Counted from the stretch's first letter, positions 22,492-32,168 are shown. The stretch: 35,935 bases of DNA from an uncultured Bacilli bacterium (GCA_947629815.1 CANRFG010000012.1:1-35935); one strand, 5' to 3'. The notes: a model not told the origin generated them from the sequence alone. Numbers and translations: made by a program.

Positions 22492-25170
22492 ATGAAAGAT
22501 TTAAAAAAATTTGTAAAAAAACATAGCTTTATGATTACTGCAATCGCTATAAGTTTATTAACTCTTATAATAGGTACTATAGCTATTGGTTTCTTTGAAG
22601 CATTCGCTATTGTAGCGGTAATAGATTTAGTATTATTTATATTACCTAAACTTTTTGGAAAAAAAGGAAAGAAAAAGAAAAAATCAAAAACTCATAAAAG
22701 AAAAGTATTTAAAATAATTTTAATTGTTATACTTTCACTGATAATAATTGGAATTTTAGCTTGTATTATATTCGCAGGATACATAGTTAAAACTGCACCT
22801 GATTTCAACCCAGAAAATTTATTCAAAAAAGAATCCTCAATTTTATATTCTTCAGATGGTCAGGTAATAGCAAAACTTGGTAATGAAAAAAGAGAAAAAG
22901 TTGATTATGAACAATTACCACAAGTATTAATTGATGCAATAATTGCTACAGAAGATTCAAGATTCTTCCAACACAATGGTTTTGATGCAGCTCGTTTTCT
23001 AAAAGCTTCACTTAGTCAATTAGCTGGTAATGGTGGTGGTGGTGCTTCCACTCTTACAATGCAAATTTCTAAAAATGCATATACAAGTACTGAAGCATCT
23101 GGATTTGAAGGTATAAAAAGAAAATTTACAGATATATATATGTCAATATTTAAAATAGAAAAACAATATACTAAACAGGATATAATAGAATTTTATGTAA
23201 ATTCTTACTATATGGGTGGTGGCGCATATGGTGTTCAACAAGCAAGTTTAACATATTTTGGGAAACCTGTATCAGAAGTAAATTTAGCTGAAGCAGCAAT
23301 GCTTGCAGGAATGTTCCAATCACCTAATTCATATGACCCATACATAAATCCAAAAGCTACTGAATCTAGAAGACAAACTGTCTTATACTTAATGGAAAGG
23401 CATGGTTACATCACTAGCGAAGAAAGAGCGATTGCATCTAAATTAACAGTTGATGATATTGTTAAACATAATACAACTACTTCCAACGATTATAGAGGAT
23501 TCATAGATACAGTTGTTGCTGAGATAGAAGATAAATTAGGTGTAAACCCTTACTCTACTCCAATGCTTGTATACACTACAATGGACGCAAATAAACAAAA
23601 ATATGTAAATGATTTAATGGAGGGAAAAAATAAAAACTACAAATGGGAAAATGATAAAGTTCAAGCAGGAATAGTCATGATTAAATCAGCAACAGGGGAA
23701 ATAGTTGCAGTTGGCAATAGTAGAAAATCAGGTGAAAGACTATTTAACTATGCTACTAGAATTAAAAATCAAATAGGGTCTACATCTAAACCTCTATATG
23801 ACTATGGCCCAGGTATTGAATTTAATAATTGGTCTACTTATCAATTATTTGCAGATGAACCTCACAAATACTCAAATGGTGGATATTTAAATAATGCTGA
23901 TGGTAGATATAATGGACTTCTTACTATGAGAGACGCCATTAAACTTTCAAGAAATGTACCTGCATTAAAGGCATTCCAATCACTTGATAAACAAGATATA
24001 TTATCCTTTGTTCAATCCCTTGGATTAAGTCCAGATACCTCACAAGGTACTTTATATGAATCACATGCTATAGGTGGATATAATGGAGAATCCCCTCTTA
24101 CATTAGCGGCAGCATATGCAGCATTCTCAAATGGTGGATATTATGTTGAACCTCATTCATTCACTAAAATAGTATATAGAGATACTAATGAAGAATATGA
24201 AGTAAAAGTTACACCAGAAAAAGTAATGAGTGAAGAAACTGCATATATGATAGCTGATATATTAGTTACAACTGCTCAATTCAGTTTGGGTAAATCAAAT
24301 TTTAATGGAGTCACAGTAGGTATTAAAACAGGTACAACTGATTATGACGCAAACACAAAAAAATTAAACAATCTTCCTGCAGGCGCTACAAAAGATATAT
24401 GGGTAGCAGGAATAACACCTGATTATTCAATGGCAATATGGTATGGTTATGATAATGTAAAAGCAGGTCATAATACATTTGGTTCTGGTCAAAATACAAG
24501 AATATTTAGAGCTTTAATAAATGGAGTTGCATCTGGTACTAAAAACTTTACTAAACCTGATGGGGTTGTAGAAGTTACAATTGAAAAAGAAACTAATCCA
24601 GCTATGTTACCTAGCGAATTTACTCCTGCTGATATGAAGATAACAGAATTATTCAAATCAGGTACAGAACCAACTGAAGTTTCGACAAGATATTCAAAAT
24701 TAAATAGTGTATCTAATTTAAGAAGTACTTTAGGTGAAACTAATGTAACATTAAGTTGGACTCCAATTAAAACACCTGACGCAATTGATGATACATTTAT
24801 AAATAATTTAGCTGCCTCATTATTCCAAGATGAAGGATATAAATCAAGCTTTATAAATTCAAGATTAAATTATAATTCAAGTTATATTGGAACTATTGTA
24901 TATAATATTTACTCAAAATCTTCTGATGGAACACTTACTTACATTACAAATACAAATGAAAGTTCTATACAATTACCTATTCCTTCAACTACGACAACAT
25001 ATGTTGTAAAAACATCTTATACTATATTCAAAAGTAATATGAGTGATGGAATAGAAACTACCGTAACAATTAATAATGTTGTAAAACCAGAAGAACCAAT
25101 AGAACCAGAAGAGCCAATAGAACCAGAAGAACCTGGAAATGATAATAATGAAGACACTCCTAGAAGTTAG
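22492..25170 (+). CDS. Class A penicillin-binding protein (PBP1a-like)
   Basis: This bifunctional peptidoglycan synthase has 892 residues. Unusually, two hydrophobic helices (about 13-56) and a very basic linker precede the main membrane helix (about 78-102). The GT51 domain follows, with ATEDSRFFQHNGFD, GGASTLTMQISKNAY and KQDIIEFYVNSYYMGGGAYG. The transpeptidase domain has SxxK (STSK, near 431), SRN in KLSRNVPA and KTGTTDYD. A linker and an FN3-like region (about 735-860) end in an acidic Pro-rich tail with EEPIEP repeated. GGAG lies before the start. A weak terminator follows. Together with RecU it forms one transcript. Confidence 0.96.
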   Translation: MKDLKKFVKKHSFMITAIAISLLTLIIGTIAIGFFEAFAIVAVIDLVLFILPKLFGKKGKKKKKSKTHKRKVFKIILIVILSLIIIGILACIIFAGYIVKTAPDFNPENLFKKESSILYSSDGQVIAKLGNEKREKVDYEQLPQVLIDAIIATEDSRFFQHNGFDAARFLKASLSQLAGNGGGGASTLTMQISKNAYTSTEASGFEGIKRKFTDIYMSIFKIEKQYTKQDIIEFYVNSYYMGGGAYGVQQASLTYFGKPVSEVNLAEAAMLAGMFQSPNSYDPYINPKATESRRQTVLYLMERHGYITSEERAIASKLTVDDIVKHNTTTSNDYRGFIDTVVAEIEDKLGVNPYSTPMLVYTTMDANKQKYVNDLMEGKNKNYKWENDKVQAGIVMIKSATGEIVAVGNSRKSGERLFNYATRIKNQIGSTSKPLYDYGPGIEFNNWSTYQLFADEPHKYSNGGYLNNADGRYNGLLTMRDAIKLSRNVPALKAFQSLDKQDILSFVQSLGLSPDTSQGTLYESHAIGGYNGESPLTLAAAYAAFSNGGYYVEPHSFTKIVYRDTNEEYEVKVTPEKVMSEETAYMIADILVTTAQFSLGKSNFNGVTVGIKTGTTDYDANTKKLNNLPAGATKDIWVAGITPDYSMAIWYGYDNVKAGHNTFGSGQNTRIFRALINGVASGTKNFTKPDGVVEVTIEKETNPAMLPSEFTPADMKITELFKSGTEPTEVSTRYSKLNSVSNLRSTLGETNVTLSWTPIKTPDAIDDTFINNLAASLFQDEGYKSSFINSRLNYNSSYIGTIVYNIYSKSSDGTLTYITNTNESSIQLPIPSTTTTYVVKTSYTIFKSNMSDGIETTVTINNVVKPEEPIEPEEPIEPEEPGNDNNEDTPRS

Positions 25171-25180
25171 GGGTGTTTTT
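25154..25180 (+). terminator. Terminator of recU-pbp
   Basis: ACACTCCT (25154-25161) pairs with AGGGGTGT (25169-25176, one T-G pair), followed by five T. The stem covers the stop codon. Confidence 0.8.
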
Positions 25181-25192
25181 AATAATTTAACA

Positions 25193-25221
25193 TTGATGTA
25201 ACACATGGTATATGGTATAAT
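25193..25221 (+). promoter_or_regulatory. Promoter of the polytopic membrane protein gene
   Basis: TTGATG (25193-25198), a 17 bp spacer and TATAAT (25216-25221), the last preceded by TGG (extended -10). The start codon is 22 nt downstream with AGGAGAG before it. Confidence 0.75.
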
Positions 25222-25243
25222 TAACTCGTAGGAGAGTTGTTTT

Positions 25244-26698
25244 ATGGGAGTTATATTTTGTTTTTTATCTGGATTATTAATGTCTTTTGAGCCAATAACG
25301 GACAATGATTATTTTTGGCATGTTGTTATGGGTCATTGGATAGATAGTAATAAAGCTATTCCAACAAATGAATTATTTTCATGGTATGGTAATTATTCTT
25401 GGACATCACATGAATGGTTAACAGAATTTATAATGTATAAATTAGGACCTATTGGTTGTATTGCTATAATGTTAATAATTTTTTTAATCTTATATTTTAT
25501 AATGTTTAAAATGTTAAAACTAAAATTTAAAAAACTATTAGATTTTAAATTATTGTTTTTACTTCTAATGACTGTGTTTTTTAAAGTTACAGGTCCAAGA
25601 CCATATATAATAAGTTTACTTACATTTGCTTATTTAATATATGTATTATTTAGTTACATTGATAATGAAAAACCTATATTTAAAAAGCTTATATGGACTA
25701 TTCCTTTTTTACAAATAATTTGGGTTAATTTACATGGAGGTTCTTCATCATTACCATATATATTTTTAATTGGTGTTTTAATTTCAGATTTAATTATTAG
25801 AATACTTCCATTTAAATTTGAAAAATTGGATAAAAAAATATTAGATAAAAAACAAAGAAAAGATTTGTTAATTATACTTATACTAACATTAATTGCAACA
25901 TGTATAAATCCTTTCACATATAAAATGTTAATTTATCCATTTACAAATATGTTAGACAATAATATGATAGGCCTAATATTAGAATGGCAAAGTCCAAGTT
26001 TCCATGGATTGTTAGGTATGTATATTTTTATAATGATTGCTTTCCCTCTATTTAACTTAATACTTTGTAAAGACAAAATAAAATTCCATGAATTAGTATT
26101 TCAATTGTTACTACTATTTATGTGCTTAAAATCACAAAGATTTGTAGGTATGTATGGTATATATTCTACTTGGACTGTTGGAAAATATTTCTTTATTACA
26201 GAAGATATGTACGAAATTATAAAAAAACCATTTAAAAAATTTGAAAAAATAATAAGTATATTTTTTAGTGGTATACTTATTGTAGGTTTAATATTTATAG
26301 GATATATTCAATTTAAACAATTTAAAATTATAGATAATCATGGTTATTATAGTGATGAAGCAATATTAAAATTAATAGAGCTTAAACCTAAAAAAATGTA
26401 TAATGATTTTGGAGCAGGTGGATATTTGCTTTATAAATTAGATGAATATGATTCATTAGATGACATTAAAATATTTTCATATGGATTAGGTGATGTATTT
26501 AGTAATAATATATTAATAGATAGCACAAAATTGCAAAAATTAAATGGAAATCCACAAATAATATTAGATAAATACGATTTTGATGTTTTAATAAATGTCA
26601 AATCATCACCATTACATTATTACTTAGAAAAAGACGAAAATTACGAAAAAATATATGAAGATGATATGTGCTTTATATTTAAAAAAAATACTAATTAA
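25244..26698 (+). CDS. Polytopic membrane protein, GT-C-like
   Basis: The 484-residue product has about ten hydrophobic helices. The first extracytoplasmic loop reads ITDNDYFWHVVMGHWIDSN, then AIPTNELFSW and SWTSHEWLTEF. This 'D.D.WWH...G.WI....IP..D.FS......W..HEWL' pattern recurs in a large, uncharacterised bacterial membrane family that resembles GT-C glycosyltransferases, which use polyprenyl-phosphate sugars. The acidic pair early in the loop would fit a GT-C active site. The C-terminal 90 residues are soluble (MYNDFGAGGYLLYKLDEYD...). No donor or acceptor can be named. It is monocistronic and convergent with nth. Confidence 0.75.
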   Translation: MGVIFCFLSGLLMSFEPITDNDYFWHVVMGHWIDSNKAIPTNELFSWYGNYSWTSHEWLTEFIMYKLGPIGCIAIMLIIFLILYFIMFKMLKLKFKKLLDFKLLFLLLMTVFFKVTGPRPYIISLLTFAYLIYVLFSYIDNEKPIFKKLIWTIPFLQIIWVNLHGGSSSLPYIFLIGVLISDLIIRILPFKFEKLDKKILDKKQRKDLLIILILTLIATCINPFTYKMLIYPFTNMLDNNMIGLILEWQSPSFHGLLGMYIFIMIAFPLFNLILCKDKIKFHELVFQLLLLFMCLKSQRFVGMYGIYSTWTVGKYFFITEDMYEIIKKPFKKFEKIISIFFSGILIVGLIFIGYIQFKQFKIIDNHGYYSDEAILKLIELKPKKMYNDFGAGGYLLYKLDEYDSLDDIKIFSYGLGDVFSNNILIDSTKLQKLNGNPQIILDKYDFDVLINVKSSPLHYYLEKDENYEKIYEDDMCFIFKKNTN

Positions 26699-26712
26699 TT
26701 AGTATTTTTTTT
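26681..26712. terminator. Bidirectional terminator holding both stop codons
   Basis: A 14 bp perfect stem, eight A then ATACTAA-type arm (26681-26694) with its complement (26699-26712), has the loop TTAA. The stop codon of the plus gene (26696-26698) and of nth (26695-26697) both lie in the loop. Confidence 0.85.
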
Positions 26713-27312
26713 GCAATATTTTTTTATCCCACAAGTAGAACATTCTGGCTTAATAGCTTTACAATAATATCTTCCAAACAAAACAAGTTGATGATGAAGT
26801 CTACATAATTTATCTTTAGGTATACACTTATTTAATTTTTTTTCTACTTCATAAACATCATCTGTACTTTTAGAAATACCAAGTCTTTCGCTTACTCTTT
26901 TTACATGAGTATCAACTGCAATACATGGAACATTATATAAATTACTTAAAACGACATTTGTAGTCTTTCTACCTACCCCAGGTAAACTTTCCAAATACTT
27001 TCTATCATTAGGTACAATTCCATTTTTTTCCTCATATAATCTCTTACAGATTTCTATAACATTCAAAGATTTTTTATTATAAGTACCAATCGGTTTTATT
27101 ATTTTTTTTATATCTTCTATATTGGCTTCTGATAAAGCTTTAATAGTTGGATATTTACTAAATAATATTTCAGTTGCACTATTAACTTTTTTATCAGTAG
27201 TTTGAGCACTTAACATAGTAGCTATTAAAAGTTCATAATCTTTATTATAATTTAATTCACATTTTGGTTCAGGTATTAAACTATCTAAATATTCAAATAT
27301 TTCCTTATTCAT
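26695..27312 (-). CDS. nth: Endonuclease III
   Basis: Nth is a bifunctional DNA glycosylase/AP lyase for oxidised pyrimidines. The 205-residue product has the helix-hairpin-helix LPGVGRKTTNVVLS (near 108-121, with the catalytic lysine), the catalytic aspartate in VDTHVKRVSERLG, and the [4Fe-4S] loop C-x6-C-x2-C-x5-C (CKAIKPECSTCGIKKYC) near the C-terminus. It overlaps dnaD by 8 bases, the same dnaD-nth order found in Bacilli, which implies translational coupling. Confidence 0.97.
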   Translation of the reverse strand: MNKEIFEYLDSLIPEPKCELNYNKDYELLIATMLSAQTTDKKVNSATEILFSKYPTIKALSEANIEDIKKIIKPIGTYNKKSLNVIEICKRLYEEKNGIVPNDRKYLESLPGVGRKTTNVVLSNLYNVPCIAVDTHVKRVSERLGISKSTDDVYEVEKKLNKCIPKDKLCRLHHQLVLFGRYYCKAIKPECSTCGIKKYCKKNTN

Positions 27313-27934
27313 TATTTAACCAATCATAATCAAAAGTTTCTTTTACTTCTTTTTTAGAAATAAAGTTTTTTTTGTTTTTTAAAATATCTTCTTCTGTTTT
27401 AATACCTTTTTTTTGCCATTCATATAGTATTTTATCAATATATCTTAAGTTATTTACTCCATTATATACTGCTTCTTTAAGCGCTAAAAGAATTGTTTCT
27501 TCTTCCATTGTTTCCGTCCAAGAATTTATTATTTCATATTCCATAGGAGATAAAGTTCTTCCAAATTCTTTTTCGAATTTATCAAAAATATTATTATTAT
27601 TTTTTTCTTCTTCATCTTCTACTAATTTAAAAGCTATTTTCTTATATATTTGATTCAAATTTATATATTCTGTTCTTATATTATCAACTTTTTTAACTTC
27701 TAAAGCTATTAAACCTTTTGTAGTTAAACTATTTATTAACTCCATGGTTTCATTCAAATCTAAATTCAAATCTAAACTTATTTTTTTAGGATTAAAATCT
27801 TCACTATTATTAATTAAATATATTATAAATATAAGTTCATCTGAAGTTATATTAAATTGTTTGTAATTTGTTATAAGCATTCTTGGAACTATATAATCTT
27901 TATTAGCGACAAATCTTACAACCTTATCCATCAT
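27305..27934 (-). CDS. dnaD: DnaD-domain primosomal protein
   Basis: DnaD works in replication initiation and restart with DnaB and DnaI in low-GC Firmicutes. The 209-residue product has an N-terminal winged-helix region (LITNYKQFNITSDELIFIIYLIN...) and a C-terminal DnaD_2 domain with FEKEFGRTLSPMEYEIINSW near 125-145 and a 'ALKEAVYNGVNNLRYIDKILYEWQKKGI' segment, followed by a short tail with YDWLN. AGGTGG precedes two adjacent ATG codons (27934 and 27931); a GTG further upstream overlaps that site and is unlikely. Confidence 0.92.
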   Translation of the reverse strand: MMDKVVRFVANKDYIVPRMLITNYKQFNITSDELIFIIYLINNSEDFNPKKISLDLNLDLNETMELINSLTTKGLIALEVKKVDNIRTEYINLNQIYKKIAFKLVEDEEEKNNNNIFDKFEKEFGRTLSPMEYEIINSWTETMEEETILLALKEAVYNGVNNLRYIDKILYEWQKKGIKTEEDILKNKKNFISKKEVKETFDYDWLNNE

Positions 27935-27980
27935 AAAAACCACCTAAAAGTATTATACATTATTTTTAAATTTTTGTATA

Positions 27981-28616
27981 TTAATTTATAGGTACTTCAA
28001 CTACATTATAATCATTTGGTAATAGTTTTAATGTATATGTATTTTTATTATTTAGTATATAAGAATCAACCCATTTATCATAATATTTTTCTATATCATC
28101 TTTATCTATATCCGAATCAAAAAACGCTACCAAAACTTCATCAGTAAAATCTACATCGTCTATATTTAAAAAATATATAAAATCACAATTACTTAAATCC
28201 TTATTTTTACCTGTTTTATATATACAAAATGAATAATCATAATAATTTATAATTTCGATATTATCTTTTTTATTTATAGTTAAATTATTAAGTTTAACTC
28301 TATTATTTAATGTATGCTTATTATAACTTTTAATATCAGGTGTATAATTACCATTTAATATTACATTTTCTAATACATCTATTCCATATAAATTTAATTT
28401 TTTTTCTAAATCTAGTGAATCAATATATTCTAAAATTAACAAAGATGATTTATTAATAAGTATAGATTTACTATTATCTAAAGAAAGAAGTGTTAATCCA
28501 ATTTCATTTTTATCTAAATTAATATCCACAAATTCAAATGTTGAAGATTTTGTTTTATTTATATATAAAAATATATCTATTAAAATTATTATTAATATAA
28601 CAAAATATTTTTTCAT
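27981..28616 (-). CDS. Unknown membrane-anchored protein
   Basis: The product is 211 residues: MKK plus a hydrophobic segment (about 4-18, YFVILIIILIDIFLY), then a soluble domain rich in Asp, Asn, Ile and Leu. There is no lipobox cysteine, so it is a signal anchor or cleaved export signal. The strands 'FVDINLDKNEIGLTLLSLDNSKSILINKSSL...' faintly recall the fold start of ComEC-type metallo-beta-lactamase domains, but no metal-binding HxHxDH is present, so I do not assign it. AGGTGC lies before the start. It lies between cca and dnaD, 32 nt after cca. Function unknown. Confidence 0.65.
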   Translation of the reverse strand: MKKYFVILIIILIDIFLYINKTKSSTFEFVDINLDKNEIGLTLLSLDNSKSILINKSSLLILEYIDSLDLEKKLNLYGIDVLENVILNGNYTPDIKSYNKHTLNNRVKLNNLTINKKDNIEIINYYDYSFCIYKTGKNKDLSNCDFIYFLNIDDVDFTDEVLVAFFDSDIDKDDIEKYYDKWVDSYILNNKNTYTLKLLPNDYNVVEVPIN

Positions 28617-28647
28617 AAAAAAAGCACCTATAAAAATATATGCCCTT

Positions 28648-29733
28648 TTATTTTTTATATTCAGTTAGTAAAAAATCTTTTATTTCTTTTTTATCATTTT
28701 GTACTTTTTCTTTCAATATAACTTTTTCAAGTGTAATATAAATTTCTTTTAACATAGATTTATCTTCTATATTTAAAATACTACATATTTCATCTGCATC
28801 TATATTTATATCTTTTCTATTTTTTATAATCAAATTCTCATATTTTTCTTTAATTTTGTTAAAATCTATTTTTTTTATATCACAAACTATTTCTAAATCA
28901 TTTATATTACTCTTATATAATATATATTTATCACTCAAATCTTCATTTAACAATTTCCTAATGTTTTCTATTGTTTTTCTTTCTTCAATCGTATATGGAT
29001 ATTTTAACTCTGTATCTAGTTGTAACCATATAGCTAAAGGATTTTTAAAATCTATATATTGTTTATTTAAATCAAGTACATCAATTAATTGTAGCTCTTC
29101 TAATAAATGCATACCATATGATGAGTTTTCACTTGAAAATATTTTATCTAATTCTTCTTTTTTTCTTTCATATGATAACTTTTTTATTAATTCTTTGTTT
29201 TCTATTATAGATTTTTTTATTTCATCTGATAATTTGAAATTTAAAATAGTCGCAAATCGTACTGCTCGTAATATTCTAAGACAATCTTCTTTTAACCTAT
29301 AATAAGGATTACCAACCATATTTATTATTTTATTATCTATATCTTTTCTAGCGCCTAATAAATCTATATAATTCCCATTGCTATCTAAACATAAAGTGTT
29401 AATTACAAAATCTCTTCTATATAAATCTTCTATTAAATTATTAACATATTTTATTTTTGTTGGAATTCTATTATTTATATATTTTTTTTCTTTTCTAAAT
29501 GTAGTTATTTCATATATTTTTGATTTATATTTTATTTTAACTACACCATATTTTATTCCATCACTATTTTCTACTTCAAACATTTTAATTATTTTTTTTG
29601 GTTTTGCATTTGTACATATATCTATATCGACATTTGTTTTTCCCATATATAAATCTCTTGGAAATCCTCCAACTACATAAGCGCTATACCCAAAAGATTC
29701 TATTTTTTTTAGCACTTCTATAATTTCTGTCAT
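28648..29733 (-). CDS. cca: CCA tRNA nucleotidyltransferase
   Basis: This enzyme adds or repairs the 3' CCA end of tRNA. The class II head has YVVGGFPRDLYMGKTNVDIDICT (the GG-x-x-R-D and D-x-D catalytic motifs near residues 17-41), RRDFVINTLCLDSNGNYIDLLGA and 'RILRAVRFATILNFKLS'. The C-terminal body is helical. At about 361 residues it is slightly short. I favour the second ATG (29733), 6 nt after GGAGAG; the first (29739) is too close to that site. It is downstream of HU but separated by a terminator. Confidence 0.94.
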   Translation of the reverse strand: MTEIIEVLKKIESFGYSAYVVGGFPRDLYMGKTNVDIDICTNAKPKKIIKMFEVENSDGIKYGVVKIKYKSKIYEITTFRKEKKYINNRIPTKIKYVNNLIEDLYRRDFVINTLCLDSNGNYIDLLGARKDIDNKIINMVGNPYYRLKEDCLRILRAVRFATILNFKLSDEIKKSIIENKELIKKLSYERKKEELDKIFSSENSSYGMHLLEELQLIDVLDLNKQYIDFKNPLAIWLQLDTELKYPYTIEERKTIENIRKLLNEDLSDKYILYKSNINDLEIVCDIKKIDFNKIKEKYENLIIKNRKDINIDADEICSILNIEDKSMLKEIYITLEKVILKEKVQNDKKEIKDFLLTEYKK

Positions 29734-29751
29734 TTTCATCTCTCCAAAAAG

Positions 29752-29772
29752 AAAAAAGGCATTAGCCTTTTA
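29752..29772 (-). terminator. Terminator of hup
   Basis: AAAAGGC (29754-29760), loop ATTA and GCCTTTT (29765-29771) are followed on the minus strand by six T. It overlaps the HU stop codon. Confidence 0.85.
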
Positions 29773-30042
29773 GTTTAAAGCATCTTTTAATTTAGAACCA
29801 GCTTTAATAGTTACAGCAACTCTTGCAGGAATTGTAACAGGTGCTCCTGTCCTTGGATTACGACCTTGTTTTGCAGCTTTTTTCTTAGCAGCAAAAGTAC
29901 AGAAACCTGTTAAAGTAACTTTACCTTCTTTTTTTAATCCTTTAATAACTCCTTGCATAACTGCTTCAACAGCGCGTGATGAATCAGCTTTTGTTAATCC
30001 TGTTTCTTCTGCAACATAATTTACTAAATCTGTTTTTGACAT
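29770..30042 (-). CDS. hup: DNA-binding protein HU
   Basis: HU is a nucleoid protein that bends and compacts DNA as a dimer. The 90-residue product is of normal length: MSKTDLVNYVAEETGLTKADS, then GKVTLTGFCTFAAKKKAA, and the DNA-gripping arm with RNPRTGAPVTIPAR. GGAGG lies before the start. It is monocistronic, with TTGATT/TAATAT promoter boxes 60-75 nt upstream. Confidence 0.97.
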   Translation of the reverse strand: MSKTDLVNYVAEETGLTKADSSRAVEAVMQGVIKGLKKEGKVTLTGFCTFAAKKKAAKQGRNPRTGAPVTIPARVAVTIKAGSKLKDALN

Positions 30043-30092
30043 TTGTCATACCTCCTATAATTTAATAAACAAGCTATCTTGTCTACAATTTA

Positions 30093-30121
30093 ATATTACC
30101 ATATATAACAAGTAAAATCAA
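30093..30121 (-). promoter_or_regulatory. hup promoter
   Basis: On the minus strand there is TTGATT (30116-30121), a 17 bp spacer and TAATAT (30093-30098). A short ACAAG/CTTGT inverted repeat follows in the leader. Confidence 0.6.
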
Positions 30122-30167
30122 TGTTTTTTGTTGTTTTAATTGATTTTTTTTGATTTTATTACCTATT

Positions 30168-30962
30168 TTATATAGTTATTGTAGTAATATTAGAACTAAA
30201 TATATCATTTAGTTTAGTAAGATGTGACCTTTTTGATAGTTTTACTATACCTGTTGATATTATAAGCGTTGACTTACCTATTTTATATATACCTCTCATA
30301 TTATTTTTAAATAAGGCTTTTCTAGGTGAAATTAATCCCCTATGTCCAGGTATAAAATCTGGCATAAGTCCTCCATGTGTATGTCCACATAATATAAGAT
30401 TTATATTGTTTAAGTTAATTTTTTCTTTATTACTTAATATAATTTCTGGGTCATGTATTAATAATACATTTAATTTGTTATTTAATTTTTTTAATGTACT
30501 ATTTATTTTCTCAAAATTAATATTATTGTTTTTATAATATTCATATGTTACTTCAATTCCTATAAAATTAATTAATTCATCTTCATAAATAGAATTTCTA
30601 AGCAAATATAAATTTTTAACTTTTTTTAATTTTGAAATAAAATTTTCATTTATAAAATATTTTCTAATTCCTTTTTCTGTATGTTCAACATCATGATTAC
30701 CTAATATAACTATAACCTTACATATATTTCCTAATTTCTCTAAAAAATTCATATATATATCTAATTTATCATCATCTACATCTGCTGTATCAATTAAATC
30801 ACCTGTTATGCATATATAATTAGGACTTATATTTTGTATATTTTTTAATATTAAGTCTAATCTTTTTAGTTTATAATCATTACAATAATGTATATCAGAT
30901 ATATGAACTATCTTCATATTAAGGTTAGAACTCAATTTATAATATGTATTATTTATTCTCAT
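30168..30962 (-). CDS. Metallophosphoesterase
   Basis: This is a 264-residue calcineurin-like phosphoesterase with a full metal site: IVHISDIHYCN (near 18-28), CITGDLIDT, LGNHDVEHT, LLIHDPEII and LCGHTHGGLMPDF. Unlike the protein at 20614 it has no membrane helix, so it should be cytoplasmic. The substrate is not evident; the YkuE/YaeI group is the closest in motif order. AGGTGG lies before the start. It follows spoIVA in the same direction, but a spoIVA terminator lies between them. Confidence 0.88.
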   Translation of the reverse strand: MRINNTYYKLSSNLNMKIVHISDIHYCNDYKLKRLDLILKNIQNISPNYICITGDLIDTADVDDDKLDIYMNFLEKLGNICKVIVILGNHDVEHTEKGIRKYFINENFISKLKKVKNLYLLRNSIYEDELINFIGIEVTYEYYKNNNINFEKINSTLKKLNNKLNVLLIHDPEIILSNKEKINLNNINLILCGHTHGGLMPDFIPGHRGLISPRKALFKNNMRGIYKIGKSTLIISTGIVKLSKRSHLTKLNDIFSSNITTITI

Positions 30963-30996
30963 ATTTCCACCTACCTAATTATAACATATAAATTTA

Positions 30997-31022
30997 TTAA
31001 AAAAAGATGATTTCTCATCTTT
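30997..31022 (-). terminator. Terminator of spoIVA
   Basis: AAAGATGA (31003-31010), loop TTTC and TCATCTTT (31015-31022) are followed by a T run on the minus strand. Confidence 0.75.
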
Positions 31023-32145
31023 ATAAAACAATTGCGAATAAATTACCTGACCCTTTATTAACTAATTTTGATAATGTTGTTTGAAGTTTATGTCTAGCAT
31101 TTTCTGGTAATAAAGATAATTTAGCTTGTATTCCTTCTTTTACTATGACATCTAAACTTCTTCCAAATATTTCACTTTTCCAAATAGTATCTGGTTCTGT
31201 ATCAGAATCTTTCATTAAATAATTTATAAGTTCTTTACTTTGTATTTCAGAACCTATTATTGGTTCAAATGTTGATTCTACATCTACTCTAATCATATGT
31301 ATTGAAGGTGCTACTGCCTTTAACTTAACTCCAAATCTTCCACCTTGTTTTATTACTTCTGGTGTATCTAATTTCATATCAGCTAAACTTGGTGAGGCAA
31401 CACCATAACCTGTTGCCTTAACCATTTTAAGTGCATCTTTTATTTGGTCATATTCTTTCTTAGCTTCTTCATAATCTTGGAATAGTTTAAGTAATTGACT
31501 TTTACTATTTATATCTATTCCTATTATATCTTTAAGTACTTGATTATATAATCCATCTGGGCATTCTAAATTTACTGTAACTATTCCTGTTGATGTGTCT
31601 ACATCTGATAAATATGCCTTTTTTATATACTCACAATCATTGAAATGGTCTGTTATTGTATCGATATCTTTTAATTTATCAATTTCAATAACACTTTCTC
31701 TTATTTTTTCAATATATATTTTTTTAAGCCAATTATTAGATGATAAACATGCTATCCAATCAGGCATATTAACTTTAACTTCCAATACAGGAAATTCATA
31801 TAATGCACTTTTTAATATAGAGTACATATCTCTTTCTGACATATCCTCAACACTTATAGGTATAACAGGAACATCGTATACATTAGTTAAATTTTGTGAT
31901 AAATTTTGTGTTTCTGGATTAGTTGGGTGTGTTGAATTTAAAATCATTATAAATGGTTTACCTATTTCTTTTAATTCAGATACTATTCTTTCTTCTGCTT
32001 CTACATAATTTTCTCTATCGATTTCACCAATAGAGCCATCTGTAGTTACTACTATACCTATAGTGGAATGGTCTTTTATAACTTTATTTGTTCCAATCTC
32101 TGCTGCTTCCACGAATGGTATTTGTTCATCGTACCACCATAACAT
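31021..32145 (-). pseudogene. spoIVA: SpoIVA, C-terminal part; N-terminus replaced by element
   Basis: SpoIVA is the ATPase that polymerises on the forespore surface to build the base layer of the spore coat. The 374-residue frame matches the family from WYDEQIPFVEAAEIGTNKVI to the conserved end GSGNLFAIVL, which corresponds to about residue 121 onward of the 492-residue B. subtilis protein. The missing 120 residues hold the Walker A motif (GxxxTGKST) and Walker B region, so this piece alone could not hydrolyse ATP. The first ATG (32145) has no ribosome binding site, and the open frame continues upstream through GYHEN into the recombinase end. The body has no stops or frameshifts, so the break is recent or the gene is still under selection (for example restored by excision). 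Confidence 0.9.
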
Positions 32146-32168
32146 GTTTTCGTGATACCCATAAATTT
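32145..32168. repeat. Candidate attachment site (left), at the spoIVA break
   Basis: TGTTTTCGTGATACCCATAA (32145-32164) and the next bases match 35683-35706 with only scattered differences (for example G/A at the 8th and C/T at the 14th base). It starts at the point where SpoIVA homology ends and lies about 40 nt from the recombinase stop codon. On the minus strand it encodes YGYHEN. Confidence 0.55.

Noticed and set aside
27981-28616. ComEC-like metallo-beta-lactamase domain in the unknown anchored protein
   Set aside because: The resemblance is limited to a few strands, and the metal-binding HxHxDH motif is absent.
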